Shown: positions 40,480-49,086, counted from the first letter of the stretch. The stretch: 64,000 nt of DNA from Streptomyces sp. YIM 121038 (GCF_006088715.1 NZ_CP030771.1:1302001-1366000); one strand, 5' to 3'. Notes: generated by a model not told the origin, from the letters alone. Program-made: numbers and translations.

Positions 40480-41127
40480 ATGGGTTCCGCAGGAGCCAAG
40501 CAGAAGCGCGCCGACCGCCGCGCGAAGATCGAGGAGCTGCGCCGCGCCGAGGAGGCGCGGCGGCGCCGCAACCGCATCGCCACCTGGGCGTGCAGCGGCG
40601 TCGTCATCATCGGTGTGACAGCGGGCAGCTGGTACCTCGTGGACCGCTCCGCGACGCGGGACGAGCAGCGCGATCGCGCGGCGGCCGCCCCGATCAAGGG
40701 GGAGAGGTCCTTCAAGGACCTGGGCCGCAACCACGTCACCACGCCCGTCGCCTACAAGTCGTCCCCGGCGGCGGGCGGCGACCACAACCCCGTCTGGATG
40801 AACTGCGACGGCGACCTGTACGACAAGGAGATCGACGAGACCAACGCGGTGCACTCCCTGGAGCACGGCGCGGTCTGGGTCACCTACAGCGAGAAGGCCG
40901 CCGCCTCCGACGTGCGCGCCCTCAAGGCGAGGGTGGAGAAGACCCCGTACTCGCTGATGAGTCCGTACGCCGACCAGTCCGCGCCCCTGACCCTGTCCGC
41001 CTGGGGCAAGCAGCTGAGCGTGACCTCCGCCTCCGATCCACGGGTGAGCGCGTTCTTCGACACGTACGTGCAGGGCGCGCAGACCCCGGAGCCGGGTGCC
41101 GCCTGCACCGGCGGCAAGGCGGCGTGA
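40480..41127 (+). CDS. DUF3105 membrane-anchored protein
   Basis: A 215-residue protein. A highly basic N-terminal helix (about 6-34, AKQKRADRRAKIEELRRAEE) precedes one membrane segment (about 35-55), and the exposed part is DUF3105 with VAYKSSPAAGGDHNPVWMNC, HSLEHGAVWVTY and SLMSPYADQSAPLTLSAWG. Conserved His and Cys positions suggest metal or redox chemistry. AAGGA precedes ATG 40480. It is followed 52 bases later by a DsbA-type gene, so thiol chemistry on the outer face is plausible. Confidence 0.88.
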   Translation: MGSAGAKQKRADRRAKIEELRRAEEARRRRNRIATWACSGVVIIGVTAGSWYLVDRSATRDEQRDRAAAAPIKGERSFKDLGRNHVTTPVAYKSSPAAGGDHNPVWMNCDGDLYDKEIDETNAVHSLEHGAVWVTYSEKAAASDVRALKARVEKTPYSLMSPYADQSAPLTLSAWGKQLSVTSASDPRVSAFFDTYVQGAQTPEPGAACTGGKAA

Positions 41128-41179
41128 GGACACCTCCCGCCCGCGTGACCATCCGACGCACTCCCCGCACCAAGGAACC

Positions 41180-41848
41180 ATGAACAAGCTCAAGCGCAAC
41201 CTGATCGTCACCGCCGTGATCGCGGCCGTCCTCGCCGCGGTCCTCGGCACCGCCCTGCTGGTCTTCCCCGACGACCGCGGAGGGGGCGGCATGGACGTGC
41301 GGCCCGCCGCCGACGCGCAGCCCGTGCGCGCGGACAGCCACCGCCTGACCGACCCGAAGAAGAGCGAGCTGACCGTCGTCGAGTTCCTCGACTTCGAGTG
41401 CGAGGGGTGCGGCGCGATGTACCCGGTCGTGGAGAAGCTCCGCGCGGAGTACGGCGACCGGGTCACCTTCGTCGCCCGCTACTTCCCCATGCCCGGTCAC
41501 CGCAACGGCGAGCTCGCCGCCCGCACCGCCGAGGCCGCCGCACGGCAGGGCAAGTTCGAGGAGATGTACAGCAAGCTCTTCACCACCCAGAAGGAGTGGG
41601 GCGAGTCGCAGGACTGGAAGGAGGACGTCTTCCGCGGCTACGCCAAGCAACTCGGCCTGGACCTGGGCAGGTTCGACGCGGCGCTCGCCGATCCGGCCAC
41701 GGCGGGGCGCGTCCAGGCCGACCAGCGCGACGGGCTCGGCCTCGGCGCGCGCGGCACCCCGACGTTCGTCGTCGACGGCGCGGTGATCCCGACACCGGCC
41801 TCCTACGCGGACTTCAAGGCCCTCATCGAGGAACGGCTCGCCGACTGA
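41180..41848 (+). CDS. DsbA-family thiol-disulphide oxidoreductase
   Basis: A 222-residue membrane-anchored protein with an N-terminal segment (about 7-29). The thioredoxin-fold active site is FLDFECEGCGAMYPV, Cys74-x-x-Cys77, and the cis-Pro loop is RGTPTFVVDG. The helical insertion EMYSKLFTTQKEWGES is typical of the thioredoxin_4 group. It probably forms or isomerises disulphides in exported proteins. Its 3' end overlaps the convergent CGNR gene by 46 bases. Confidence 0.9.
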   Translation: MNKLKRNLIVTAVIAAVLAAVLGTALLVFPDDRGGGGMDVRPAADAQPVRADSHRLTDPKKSELTVVEFLDFECEGCGAMYPVVEKLRAEYGDRVTFVARYFPMPGHRNGELAARTAEAAARQGKFEEMYSKLFTTQKEWGESQDWKEDVFRGYAKQLGLDLGRFDAALADPATAGRVQADQRDGLGLGARGTPTFVVDGAVIPTPASYADFKALIEERLAD

Positions 41849-42363
41849 CCGGCCCGGGCGCGGTGGCGGCGCACCGCGTCCCGGTTGGCGCACGGGTGGC
41901 AGCAGTAGCGCTGCCGCCCGGTGCGGGAGGTGTCGGCGAAGATCGTGGCGCACTCGGTGACGGCGCAGCGCCGGAGGCGGTGCATGCCCCGGCCCACGAG
42001 GTGCAGCGCCGTGCCGACGGAGAACAGCGCGTACAGCAGCGAGCCGAGCGACCGGGTGTCGTCGCGGTAGTGCAGGTGCCAGCCGTCACCCGCGTGGTCG
42101 GTGAGGCGCGGGTGGGCGGTGCTCGCCGCCAGCATCTCGTTGAGCCGGGCGGCGCGCTCGCGCTCGTCGGCGGCGTCGACGACCCGCTCCCAGGCGTCGA
42201 GCGCGACCCGTACGCGGTCCACGTCCGCGGGCACGGCAGGGTGTTCCAGCTGGAGTCCGGCGGCGCGGCAGCGGGCCGCGAGCTCATCGGCGTCGGCCGG
42301 GCGCCGGTTCGCGAGGTCCGCCGCCAGCTTCACCGCGTCCATACCGTAAGGGTTGAGCTGCAT
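41803..42363 (-). CDS. CGNR zinc-finger (ABATE-domain) regulator
   Basis: A 186-residue putative transcription factor. The N-terminal ABATE domain (about 1-125) is followed by the CGNR-type finger with four cysteines, RRCAVTECATIFADTS then RQRYCCHPCANRDAVRRHR. These actinobacterial regulators often sit beside exporters; here it is divergent from an MFS transporter with a 102-base gap, so it probably controls it. The last 15 codons overlap the DsbA gene antisense. Confidence 0.87.
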   Translation of the reverse strand: MQLNPYGMDAVKLAADLANRRPADADELAARCRAAGLQLEHPAVPADVDRVRVALDAWERVVDAADERERAARLNEMLAASTAHPRLTDHAGDGWHLHYRDDTRSLGSLLYALFSVGTALHLVGRGMHRLRRCAVTECATIFADTSRTGRQRYCCHPCANRDAVRRHRARAGQSASRSSMRALKSA

Positions 42364-42465
42364 AAGGCTATTACAGCACCGTGGTCGTCATGCAGCGCAA
42401 GAGAGAACGCCGCGGGGCCGCGGCACGGCCGGAGCCCGGCCGCCCCGGAGCGAGGTGACCCCGGC

Positions 42466-43728
42466 ATGCTCACCAAGGTGCTGCCCGCCGCCGGACCGCA
42501 GCGGGTCCTGGCCCTGTCCAACTTCGTCAACACCCTCGGCAGCGGCCTTTACTTGACCGCGGGAGTGCTGTACTTCACCCAGGCGGTGGCCCTGCCGACG
42601 GGCCAGGTGGGGCTCGGCCTCGGCATCGCCGGGCTGGTCTCGCTGGCCGCGGGCGTCGCCGTCGGCCACCTCGCCGACCGCCGCGGGGCGCGCGGCGTGT
42701 ACGTCGGCACGCTCGTCGTGCAGGCCCTTGCCACGGCGGGCTTCGTCCTCGCCGACAGCTTCTGGCCGTTCGTCCTCGCGGTGTGCGCGGCCACCGGCGC
42801 CAAGGCCGCGGGGGTGGCGGCGCGCAGCCCGCTCGTGCGCCACTACGGCGGGGACCGGCCGCAGGAGTTCCGCGCCTATCTGCGGGCCGTGACGAACGTG
42901 GGCATCTCGCTCGGCGCGCTGCTCGCGGGCGTGGCCGTCCAGGTGGGCACGCTCACCGCCTATCACCTCCTCGTCGCCGGCAACGCGCTCGCGTTCGCGG
43001 CCTCCGCCGCGGTCCTGCTCCCGCTGCCGCCGGTCGCGCCCGCACCCGCCGCGCCAGGACCGCGCCGGGCGGCCCTGCGCGACCGGCCCTACCTCGTCCT
43101 GACCGCCCTGGACGGCGTCATGGCCATCCAGTTCAAGGTGCTCACCGTGGCCCTGCCGCTCTGGCTGGCCGAGGCGACCGCGGCGCCGCTCTCGCTGGTG
43201 TCGGTCACCATGCTCGTCAACACCCTCATCGTCGTCGCGCTCCAGGTGCGCGCCAGCCGCGGCGTCGACTCCCCCGCCGCGGGCGGGCGCGCCTACCGCC
43301 GCTCCGGCGTGGCCTTCCTGGGGTCCTGCTCCCTGATCTCGCTGTCCGCGGGGGTGCCCGCCCGGGCCGCCGTGACGTTGCTCGTGACCGCCGTGGTGGT
43401 GCACGCCGTCGGCGAACTGTGGCACGCGGCAGCCGGGTTCGAGGTGTCCTTCGCCCTCGCCCCGCCCCACGCCACCGGCCAGTACCTCGGCGTCTTCGGC
43501 CTGGGCGCGGGCCTCGCCGAGGCCCTCGGACCGACCCTGCTCATCTCCCTGTGCATCACGTGGGGCCGTCCCGGCTGGTACGTGCTGGGCGCACTGTTCG
43601 CCGTGACGGGCCTCGCGGCGCCGCTCGCCGTGCGGTGGGCCCGGCGGGCGCCGTCCCCGAGCGCACCGGGCGGCGGGTGCCCGGCCGGGCACCCGCCGGA
43701 TCACGTCCTGACCGGCTCGGTAGATTGA
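42466..43728 (+). CDS. MFS transporter
   Basis: A 420-residue transporter with about twelve membrane segments. The loop between helices 2 and 3 has VGHLADRRGARGVY, the major facilitator signature. The start is ATG 42466 with GAGGTGA upstream. Drug or metabolite efflux is likely by analogy with regulator-linked transporters; substrate unknown. Divergent from the CGNR regulator. Confidence 0.87.
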   Translation: MLTKVLPAAGPQRVLALSNFVNTLGSGLYLTAGVLYFTQAVALPTGQVGLGLGIAGLVSLAAGVAVGHLADRRGARGVYVGTLVVQALATAGFVLADSFWPFVLAVCAATGAKAAGVAARSPLVRHYGGDRPQEFRAYLRAVTNVGISLGALLAGVAVQVGTLTAYHLLVAGNALAFAASAAVLLPLPPVAPAPAAPGPRRAALRDRPYLVLTALDGVMAIQFKVLTVALPLWLAEATAAPLSLVSVTMLVNTLIVVALQVRASRGVDSPAAGGRAYRRSGVAFLGSCSLISLSAGVPARAAVTLLVTAVVVHAVGELWHAAAGFEVSFALAPPHATGQYLGVFGLGAGLAEALGPTLLISLCITWGRPGWYVLGALFAVTGLAAPLAVRWARRAPSPSAPGGGCPAGHPPDHVLTGSVD

Positions 43729-43732
43729 TCAC

Positions 43733-44083
43733 ATGTCTTCCGTACTCGTGGTCGGCTACGACCCCCAGGCGATCCCCGGCGTCGACGCGGCAGCCGTACA
43801 CGCGGTGCTCGACGCGCAGCTGGACCGGTTCGCCGAGCTGGACGTCGAGGCGGCCATGACGGTGGTCGTGCACGACGAGTCGGCCGAGCCCACCCTGGTG
43901 GCGTCCCTGACCGCGCGGCCGTGGGACGTCGTGGTGGTCGGCGGCGGGATCCGCAAGACCGAGCAGTTGCTCCCGCTCTTCGAGCAGATCGTGAATCTGA
44001 CGCGCCGTCATGCGCCGCAGGCCGCCATCGCGTTCAACAGCAACGGCGGCGACACGGTCGAGGCGGCGCGGCGCTGGCTGTGA
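43733..44083 (+). CDS. conserved small cytosolic protein of unknown function
   Basis: A 116-residue protein with an alternating beta/alpha pattern (VLVVGYDPQAIPG, MTVVVHDES, DVVVVGGGIRKTEQLLPLFE, AAIAFNSNGGDTVEAARRW). This resembles a small Rossmann-like, receiver-like domain. It begins four bases after the MFS stop and should be co-transcribed with it. No function can be given. Confidence 0.7.
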   Translation: MSSVLVVGYDPQAIPGVDAAAVHAVLDAQLDRFAELDVEAAMTVVVHDESAEPTLVASLTARPWDVVVVGGGIRKTEQLLPLFEQIVNLTRRHAPQAAIAFNSNGGDTVEAARRWL

Positions 44084-44121
44084 GCGCGCCCGCGCCCCCG
44101 AGGTGAGGAGCGGCGGCACCG

Positions 44122-45420
44122 TCAGGGCCGCTTCCCGGTGGCGGGCGAGCCCTCCGCCGACGCCGGGGGCCGGGGCGGTGCCGGTGCCTCGGGGAGCTGT
44201 CGCAGCGTGCGCAGGGGCGAGCTGAAGACCGGCAGGAACGCGCACGCCATGCACACCGCGCCCGTCCACACCGCCACCCGGACGCCCGCGAGTTCGCCGA
44301 TGACCCCGGCGAGGGCCGCGCCGACGGCGAGCGCCCCGGTGAGCAGGAAGCGGAAGGTGGCGTTCATGCGGCCGAGGAGGGGGTCGGGGGTGAGGTGCTG
44401 GCGGAGCGTGACGCCCAGGACGTTGTCGAGGCCCGTCTTCGCGGTGACCGTCAGCCAGCCGGCGCACGCCACCCAGAACCAGGGCCCGTCGCCCACCAGG
44501 CCCACGGCGAGCGCGGCGGGCGCACACCACAGCCCGGCGCGCGCCAGGGCCCGCCCGTACCCGAGCCGGGCCGCGAGGCGGCGGGCACACGCGGCGCCGG
44601 ACAGCAGGCCCAGGCCGCCGATCGCCCAGTAGAGGCCGAGCGCCCCGGCGGGCAGGCCCAGTTCGCGGGTGAAGAGGACGGGCAGCATGACGTTGACCAG
44701 GTGCGCGCCGAGGTTGCCGAGCGCGCCGGTGAGGGCGAGGGCGCGCAGCTCGCGGCTGCCGAGGACGTGGCGCAGGCCTTCCCCGATCTCGGCCCGCAGG
44801 CGTCGCCGGGCGGCCGTGGGCGCCGGGGCCCGCCGCCGTCGGCCGATGCCGGTGAGGCCCGCGGCGGAGGCGAGGTAGGCGACCGCGCCGCCCGCGACCG
44901 CCAGCGGGGCGGTGGCGAGCTGCACCAGGAAGCCGCCCGCGCCCCGGCCCGCGATGTTGGCGCCCGCCATCAGGCCCACCACGGCGGTGTTCGCCGGGAC
45001 GAGGCGGTCGCGGCCGACCAGTTCGGGCAGCACGGTCTGCGAGCCCACGTCGAAGAACACGGTGGCGCAGCCGTTGAGCAGCACGACGGCGTACAGCTGC
45101 GGCAGGGACAGCGCGTCGAGCCACCAGGCGACGGGGACGGAGGCGAGCAGCACGGCGCGGGCGGCGTCGGCGGCCACCAGGACGCGGCGCGGCGGGAGCC
45201 GGTCCACCCATGCCCCGGCGGGCAGCCCGATCAGCAGGAACGCGGCGGTGGACAGCGCGGCGAGGACGCCCGCCTGGCCGGGCCCCGCGTCGAGGACGGT
45301 GACGGCGAGCAGGGGGATCGCCACGTAGCCGACGTTGGTGCCGAGGTGGCTGAGGGCGCTCGCCGCGAAGAGCGTACGGAAGTCCCGTACGCCCCAAGGG
45401 GAGCCGGAGGCTGGGTTCAT
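44122..45420 (-). CDS. MFS transporter
   Basis: A 432-residue MFS protein of the MFS_3/enterobactin exporter-like type, about twelve membrane segments, with AGAWVDRLPPRRVLVAADAAR after helix 2 and a Pro-rich C-terminal tail. ATG 45420 is the start at which family similarity begins. It is divergent from an ArsR-type regulator whose operator lies in the 55-base gap. Efflux of a small molecule is the likely role. Confidence 0.87.
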   Translation of the reverse strand: MNPASGSPWGVRDFRTLFAASALSHLGTNVGYVAIPLLAVTVLDAGPGQAGVLAALSTAAFLLIGLPAGAWVDRLPPRRVLVAADAARAVLLASVPVAWWLDALSLPQLYAVVLLNGCATVFFDVGSQTVLPELVGRDRLVPANTAVVGLMAGANIAGRGAGGFLVQLATAPLAVAGGAVAYLASAAGLTGIGRRRRAPAPTAARRRLRAEIGEGLRHVLGSRELRALALTGALGNLGAHLVNVMLPVLFTRELGLPAGALGLYWAIGGLGLLSGAACARRLAARLGYGRALARAGLWCAPAALAVGLVGDGPWFWVACAGWLTVTAKTGLDNVLGVTLRQHLTPDPLLGRMNATFRFLLTGALAVGAALAGVIGELAGVRVAVWTGAVCMACAFLPVFSSPLRTLRQLPEAPAPPRPPASAEGSPATGKRP

Positions 45421-45459
45421 GCGCGACACGGTGCGCGATCTTCGGGCCTCCGCCCATTG

Positions 45460-45477
45460 ATTTAGCCTGGGCTGAAT
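45460..45477. promoter_or_regulatory. ArsR-type operator overlapping the regulator start codon
   Basis: ATTTAGCC (45460-45467) and GGCTGAAT (45470-45477) form an inverted repeat with one mismatch and a two-base spacer. The right arm includes the first two bases of the ATG at 45476. A bound repressor would cover the ends of both divergent genes. Confidence 0.6.
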
Positions 45478-46477
45478 GTTCGAGATCGAGTTCGGCACGG
45501 AGGACGTGGCCCGTACGCGTTTCGCGCTGTCCCCGCTGTGGGAGGTGGTGGCGAGCGTGCGGGTGCTCAAGGGCGCGGACGAGCAGGGCCTGCACCGCGC
45601 GTGGGTGGAGCAGGTGCGGCCGCGACTCGCCGCCGCGGACGTCGATCTGTCGCCGCTCTTCGACCTCGTGCCCGTTCCGACGCGCTCGCCGTGGGCGGGC
45701 CACGTCCCCGGATTCCTCTGCCCGCCGCCCACGACACCGCTGCCGTCCCTCGCGGTGGAGCTGGCGACGGTACGGGCCACTCCCCCGGCGCTGTTGCGGA
45801 CGAAGGCCGATGTGCCGCCCGCGCGCATGGCGGCGCTGCGCGCGGATCCGGCCGCCGTGCTCGGCCGCCTCGCGGACGTGATCGAGGCGTACTGGGAGCT
45901 GGCCCTCGCCCCGTACTGGTCACGGATCCTCACCCTCCTGGAGGGCGACATCCGCTATCGGGCGGGCCGGTTGGTGGAGGGCGGCGCGCAGCACCTGTTC
46001 ACCGACCTCGATCCGCAGGTCACCTGGGCGGGCGGCACGCTCCAGCTGGAGCACAGGACCGCCCGCGGCACGCGCCCCCTGGACGGCCGGGGCCTGCTGC
46101 TCGTGCCGTCGGCCTTCGTGTGGCCGCGCGTCTTCTCGATCCTCAACGAGCCGTGGCAGCCCTCGCTGCGCTATCCGCCGCGGGGTGTCGGCACGCTCTG
46201 GGAGTCCCGCCCGGTCCCGGCGTCCGAAGCCCTCGCGGGCGTGGTGGGCCGCTCCCGCGCGAGCCTCCTGGCCGAGCTGACCGCCCCGGCGTCGACCACC
46301 GCCCTCGCCCGCCGCACCGGCCTCACCCCCGGCGGCGTCTCCCAGCACCTCGCGCTCCTGCGCACGGCGGGCCCGGTGAGCGCCCACCGGGCGGGCCGCC
46401 AGGTCCTGTACGCGCGCACCCGGGCGGGCGAGGCGCTGGTGGCGGCGGCCGCGGGTGCCGCCGCCTCAGCCGTCTAG
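45476..46477 (+). CDS. ArsR-family regulator (DUF5937 + winged helix)
   Basis: A 333-residue regulator with an extended N-terminal domain (DUF5937-like, about 1-245; MFEIEFGTEDVARTRFALSP is typical) and a C-terminal ArsR winged helix (about 255-333; TTALARRTGLTPGGVSQHLA, followed by VSAHRAGRQVLYARTR). There is no room for a ribosome site before the ATG if the message starts in the operator, so a leaderless transcript is likely. It is divergent from the MFS gene it probably represses. The TAG stop overlaps the stop of the convergent gene within CTAG. Confidence 0.87.
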   Translation: MFEIEFGTEDVARTRFALSPLWEVVASVRVLKGADEQGLHRAWVEQVRPRLAAADVDLSPLFDLVPVPTRSPWAGHVPGFLCPPPTTPLPSLAVELATVRATPPALLRTKADVPPARMAALRADPAAVLGRLADVIEAYWELALAPYWSRILTLLEGDIRYRAGRLVEGGAQHLFTDLDPQVTWAGGTLQLEHRTARGTRPLDGRGLLLVPSAFVWPRVFSILNEPWQPSLRYPPRGVGTLWESRPVPASEALAGVVGRSRASLLAELTAPASTTALARRTGLTPGGVSQHLALLRTAGPVSAHRAGRQVLYARTRAGEALVAAAAGAAASAV

Positions 46478-47439
46478 CCGCAGAGCTCCGCGAAGCGCTC
46501 GGTGCTGATGTTGCCGCCGGAGATGAGGACGCCGACGCGCGGCGGGACCTGGGGGAGGCGGCCCGCCAGGAGGGCCGCGACGCCGGTCGCGCCGCTGGGC
46601 TCGATGACGATCTTGAGGCGCTCGAAGGCGAACCGCATCGCGTCGCGGATCTCGTCGTCGGAGACGAGCACGACCTCGTCCACCAGGCGCTGGTTGATGG
46701 GGAAGGTCAGCTCGCCGGGGGTCTCGATGGCCTGGCCGTCGGCGATGGTGCGCGGGACCGGGACGGTGACGCGGTGACCGGCCTCCAGGGACCGCTTGGT
46801 GTCGTCGCCCGCCTCCGGCTCCACGCCGATCACACGGATCCGCGCGTCCAGGCCCTTTACGGCCGTGGCGCTGCCGGCGATCAGACCGCCGCCGCCCACC
46901 GGGCTGACCAGGGCATCCAACGCACCGACCTCCTCGATGAGTTCGAGCGCGGCGGTGCCCTGCCCCGCGATGACGTCCGGGTGGTCGTACGGCGGGACCA
47001 GGGTGAGGTCACGCTCCTCGGCCAGCTGCCTGCCGATGGCGGTGCGGTCGCCGGAGTAGCGGTCGTACGTGACGATCTCGGCGCCGTACCCCTCGGCGGC
47101 CCGGCGCTTGGAGAGCGGGGTGTCCTCCGGCATGAGGATCACCGCGGTGCTGCCCCGCTCTCGGGCCGCGAGCGCGATGGCCTGGGCGTGGTTCCCGGAG
47201 GAGAACGAGGCGATGCCCTTGGCCAGTTGCTCGGGGGTGAGCCGGGCCACCGCATTGTAGGCGCCGCGGAACTTGAAGGCGCCGATCCGCTGGAAGTTCT
47301 CGCACTTGAGGAAGACCTCGGCGCCCACGCGGGCGTCCAGGGTGCGGGAGCGGAGGACGGGCGTGCGGTGGGCGACGCCCTTGAGGCGGGCGGCGGCGTC
47401 GCGCACGTCGTCGAGGGTGACCAGGGGGGTGCTCGTCAT
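46474..47439 (-). CDS. PLP-dependent threonine dehydratase-like enzyme
   Basis: A 321-residue fold-type II PLP enzyme. The PLP lysine is Lys56 in IGAFKFRGAYNA; SSGNHAQAIALAA and the phosphate-binding SPVGGGGLIAG loop follow, and SGGNI closes the site. The absence of a C-terminal ACT domain and the length match catabolic threonine dehydratases, serine racemases and threo-3-hydroxyaspartate ammonia-lyases. It overlaps the YheO-type regulator by four bases and is translated with it. Confidence 0.9.
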   Translation of the reverse strand: MTSTPLVTLDDVRDAAARLKGVAHRTPVLRSRTLDARVGAEVFLKCENFQRIGAFKFRGAYNAVARLTPEQLAKGIASFSSGNHAQAIALAARERGSTAVILMPEDTPLSKRRAAEGYGAEIVTYDRYSGDRTAIGRQLAEERDLTLVPPYDHPDVIAGQGTAALELIEEVGALDALVSPVGGGGLIAGSATAVKGLDARIRVIGVEPEAGDDTKRSLEAGHRVTVPVPRTIADGQAIETPGELTFPINQRLVDEVVLVSDDEIRDAMRFAFERLKIVIEPSGATGVAALLAGRLPQVPPRVGVLISGGNISTERFAELCG

Positions 47440-48146
47440 GCGGGTGCTCCTGGTGGGGTGTGGGGCCCGGGCGGCGGTGCGCCCTGGGCGCGGGACTTGG
47501 CGAGATAGCTGTAGGCGGAGGCGCGGGAGATGCCGAGGCGGGCGGCGACCTGCGGGACGGCTCCCCGCACGGCGAAGACGCCGTGCTCGTCGAGGCCGCG
47601 GAAGAGCTCCACGCGCGCGTCGCGGCCGAGCTCGCTCCACGGACGGCTCAGCTGGAGCTGGTGGTTGTCCACGATGGAGCTGACGACGGACCCGACGTCG
47701 TCGCCGAACGTCGTGGTCGGCACCTCCGACCGGGCGGCCACGCCCGCGAGTTCACCGATGAGGGCGCTCGCCTGCTGGACCGCGGTGATGTCGAGGTTGA
47801 CGCAGAGCGCGCCGAACACCGCGCCGCCGCTGTCGCGCAGCAGCATCGTGGACGACTTGACCAGCTTGCCGTCCCGGGTGCGGGTCAGGTAGTTCAGCTC
47901 GTCGGCCGCGCCGTCGCCGCGAGCCAGCATGCCCATGCCGATCTCGCTCATCGAGCCGCCGACGCTGCGGCCCGTGACGGCTCCGGCGATCGCCACGACG
48001 GATCTCTCCGGCCGCCGGTAGTCGTGGACGACCGCTTCGCACAGGGAGCCGAAGGTGGCGACGAGCCCCTCGACCACCGGTGCGAGGGCGGCGATGATCG
48101 CGTCGCGCTCGGCGTTCCGTACGTCGTCGGCGCTCTCGGCGCTCAT
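47436..48146 (-). CDS. YheO-type (PAS_6/HTH) transcriptional regulator
   Basis: A 236-residue regulator. The N-terminal PAS-like domain (about 15-130) has LCEAVVHDYRRPERSVVAIA and STMLLRDSGGAVFGALCVNLD; the C-terminal helix-turn-helix is FAVRGAVPQVAARLGISRAS. GGGAGG precedes ATG 48146. Members often control amino-acid deaminases, in keeping with the coupled dehydratase gene. Inverted repeats upstream suggest autoregulation. Confidence 0.85.
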   Translation of the reverse strand: MSAESADDVRNAERDAIIAALAPVVEGLVATFGSLCEAVVHDYRRPERSVVAIAGAVTGRSVGGSMSEIGMGMLARGDGAADELNYLTRTRDGKLVKSSTMLLRDSGGAVFGALCVNLDITAVQQASALIGELAGVAARSEVPTTTFGDDVGSVVSSIVDNHQLQLSRPWSELGRDARVELFRGLDEHGVFAVRGAVPQVAARLGISRASAYSYLAKSRAQGAPPPGPHTPPGAPA

Positions 48147-48171
48147 GTGATGGCCCTCCCCTGCCGCAACA

Positions 48172-48214
48172 GCTCTGGACTCAACGTACACGCCTTGGAC
48201 AGAAAGTCCAGAGC
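48172..48214. promoter_or_regulatory. inverted repeats before the YheO-type gene
   Basis: GCTCTGGACT (48172-48181) and AGTCCAGAGC (48205-48214) are perfect complements 23 bases apart. A further half-site, TTGGACA (48195-48201), pairs with the right arm as TGGAC-AGAAA-GTCCA. The cluster lies 26-68 bases before the start codon and may be an operator or an mRNA hairpin. Confidence 0.5.
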
Positions 48215-48224
48215 CATGGGTGGG

Positions 48225-48869
48225 CTAGGCCGTGGGCGCCGCTGCCTCCAGGTCGGCCACGCTGCCCGACATCACCGCTGCGACGTGGCGCGTCAGGTGC
48301 TCCAACGGCCAGTCCCACCAAGCCAGTTCGAGCAGCCGGGCGATGTCCTGGTCGCCGAAGCGGCGGCGCAGCAGCCGGGCCGGGTTGCCGCCGACGATGC
48401 CGTAGTCGGGGACGTCGTCGACGACCACGGAACCGGAGGCGATGACCGCGCCGTGGCCGATGCGGACGCCCGGCATCACCAGGGTCCGGTAGCCGAACCA
48501 CACGTCGTTGCCGACGACGGTGTCGCCGCGGCCGGGCAGCCCGCTGATGAGGTCGAAGTGGTCGGCCCAGGAGCCTCCCATGATGGGGAAGGGGAACGTG
48601 GACGGGCCGTCCATGCGGTGGTTGGCGCCGTTCATGATGAACCGCGTGCCTTCGCCGAGGGCGCAGAACTTGCCGATGACGAGCTTCTCGGGCCCGTAGT
48701 GGTAGAGCACGTTGCGCGTCTCGAAGGCCGTCGCGTCGTCGGGGTCGTCGTAGTACGAGAACTCGCCGACCTCGATCAACGGCGAGGTGATCAGCGGCTT
48801 GAGGAGCACCACGCGGGGCTGGCCGGGCATCGGGTGCAGGACGGTCGGGTCGGCGGGGACAAGGGGCAT
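48225..48869 (-). CDS. Vat-like xenobiotic acetyltransferase (hexapeptide repeat)
   Basis: A 214-residue left-handed beta-helix acetyltransferase. The catalytic His84 is in IMNGANHRMDGPSTFPFP, the motif of streptogramin A and chloramphenicol acetyltransferases (Vat/Xat). Hexapeptide turns follow (VVGNDVWFGYRTLVMPGVRI, GHGAVIASGSVVVDDV), and PDYGIVGGNPARLLRRRF is the family's acetyl-CoA site. It is a trimeric, cytosolic enzyme. It may give resistance to a hydroxylated antibiotic or modify another small molecule. Confidence 0.87.
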   Translation of the reverse strand: MPLVPADPTVLHPMPGQPRVVLLKPLITSPLIEVGEFSYYDDPDDATAFETRNVLYHYGPEKLVIGKFCALGEGTRFIMNGANHRMDGPSTFPFPIMGGSWADHFDLISGLPGRGDTVVGNDVWFGYRTLVMPGVRIGHGAVIASGSVVVDDVPDYGIVGGNPARLLRRRFGDQDIARLLELAWWDWPLEHLTRHVAAVMSGSVADLEAAAPTA

Positions 48870-49010
48870 GGTGGCGCCTTTCCGGTGTGCGGTACGGACC
48901 TCGGGCGCGGCTGCGCCCGCACCATGATCCCTGGACCGGCCGGCCCGCAGCACGCGGTTTACGCGCCGGGGGAAGCACCCGCCGAGGACGCGCGAGCGGC
49001 CCGTGGACGC

Positions 49011-49058
49011 GCCAGGGCCCCCGTCGCGTCCACTGTGGGACGCGACGGGGGCCCTGGC
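49011..49058. terminator. 21-base perfect hairpin terminator
   Basis: Bases 49011-49031 are fully complementary to 49038-49058 with a six-base loop. It lies 28 bases beyond the stop of the secreted-protein gene (minus strand) and separates it from the acetyltransferase. This is the longest perfect stem in the window. Confidence 0.8.
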
Positions 49059-49086
49059 CAAGTGCGCGAAGGGGCGCCGGGAGGGG

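Noticed and set aside
48870..49061. N-terminal extension of the Vat-like acetyltransferase
   Set aside because: The frame is open upstream, but the extra residues match no family member and run into the hairpin terminator at 49011-49058.
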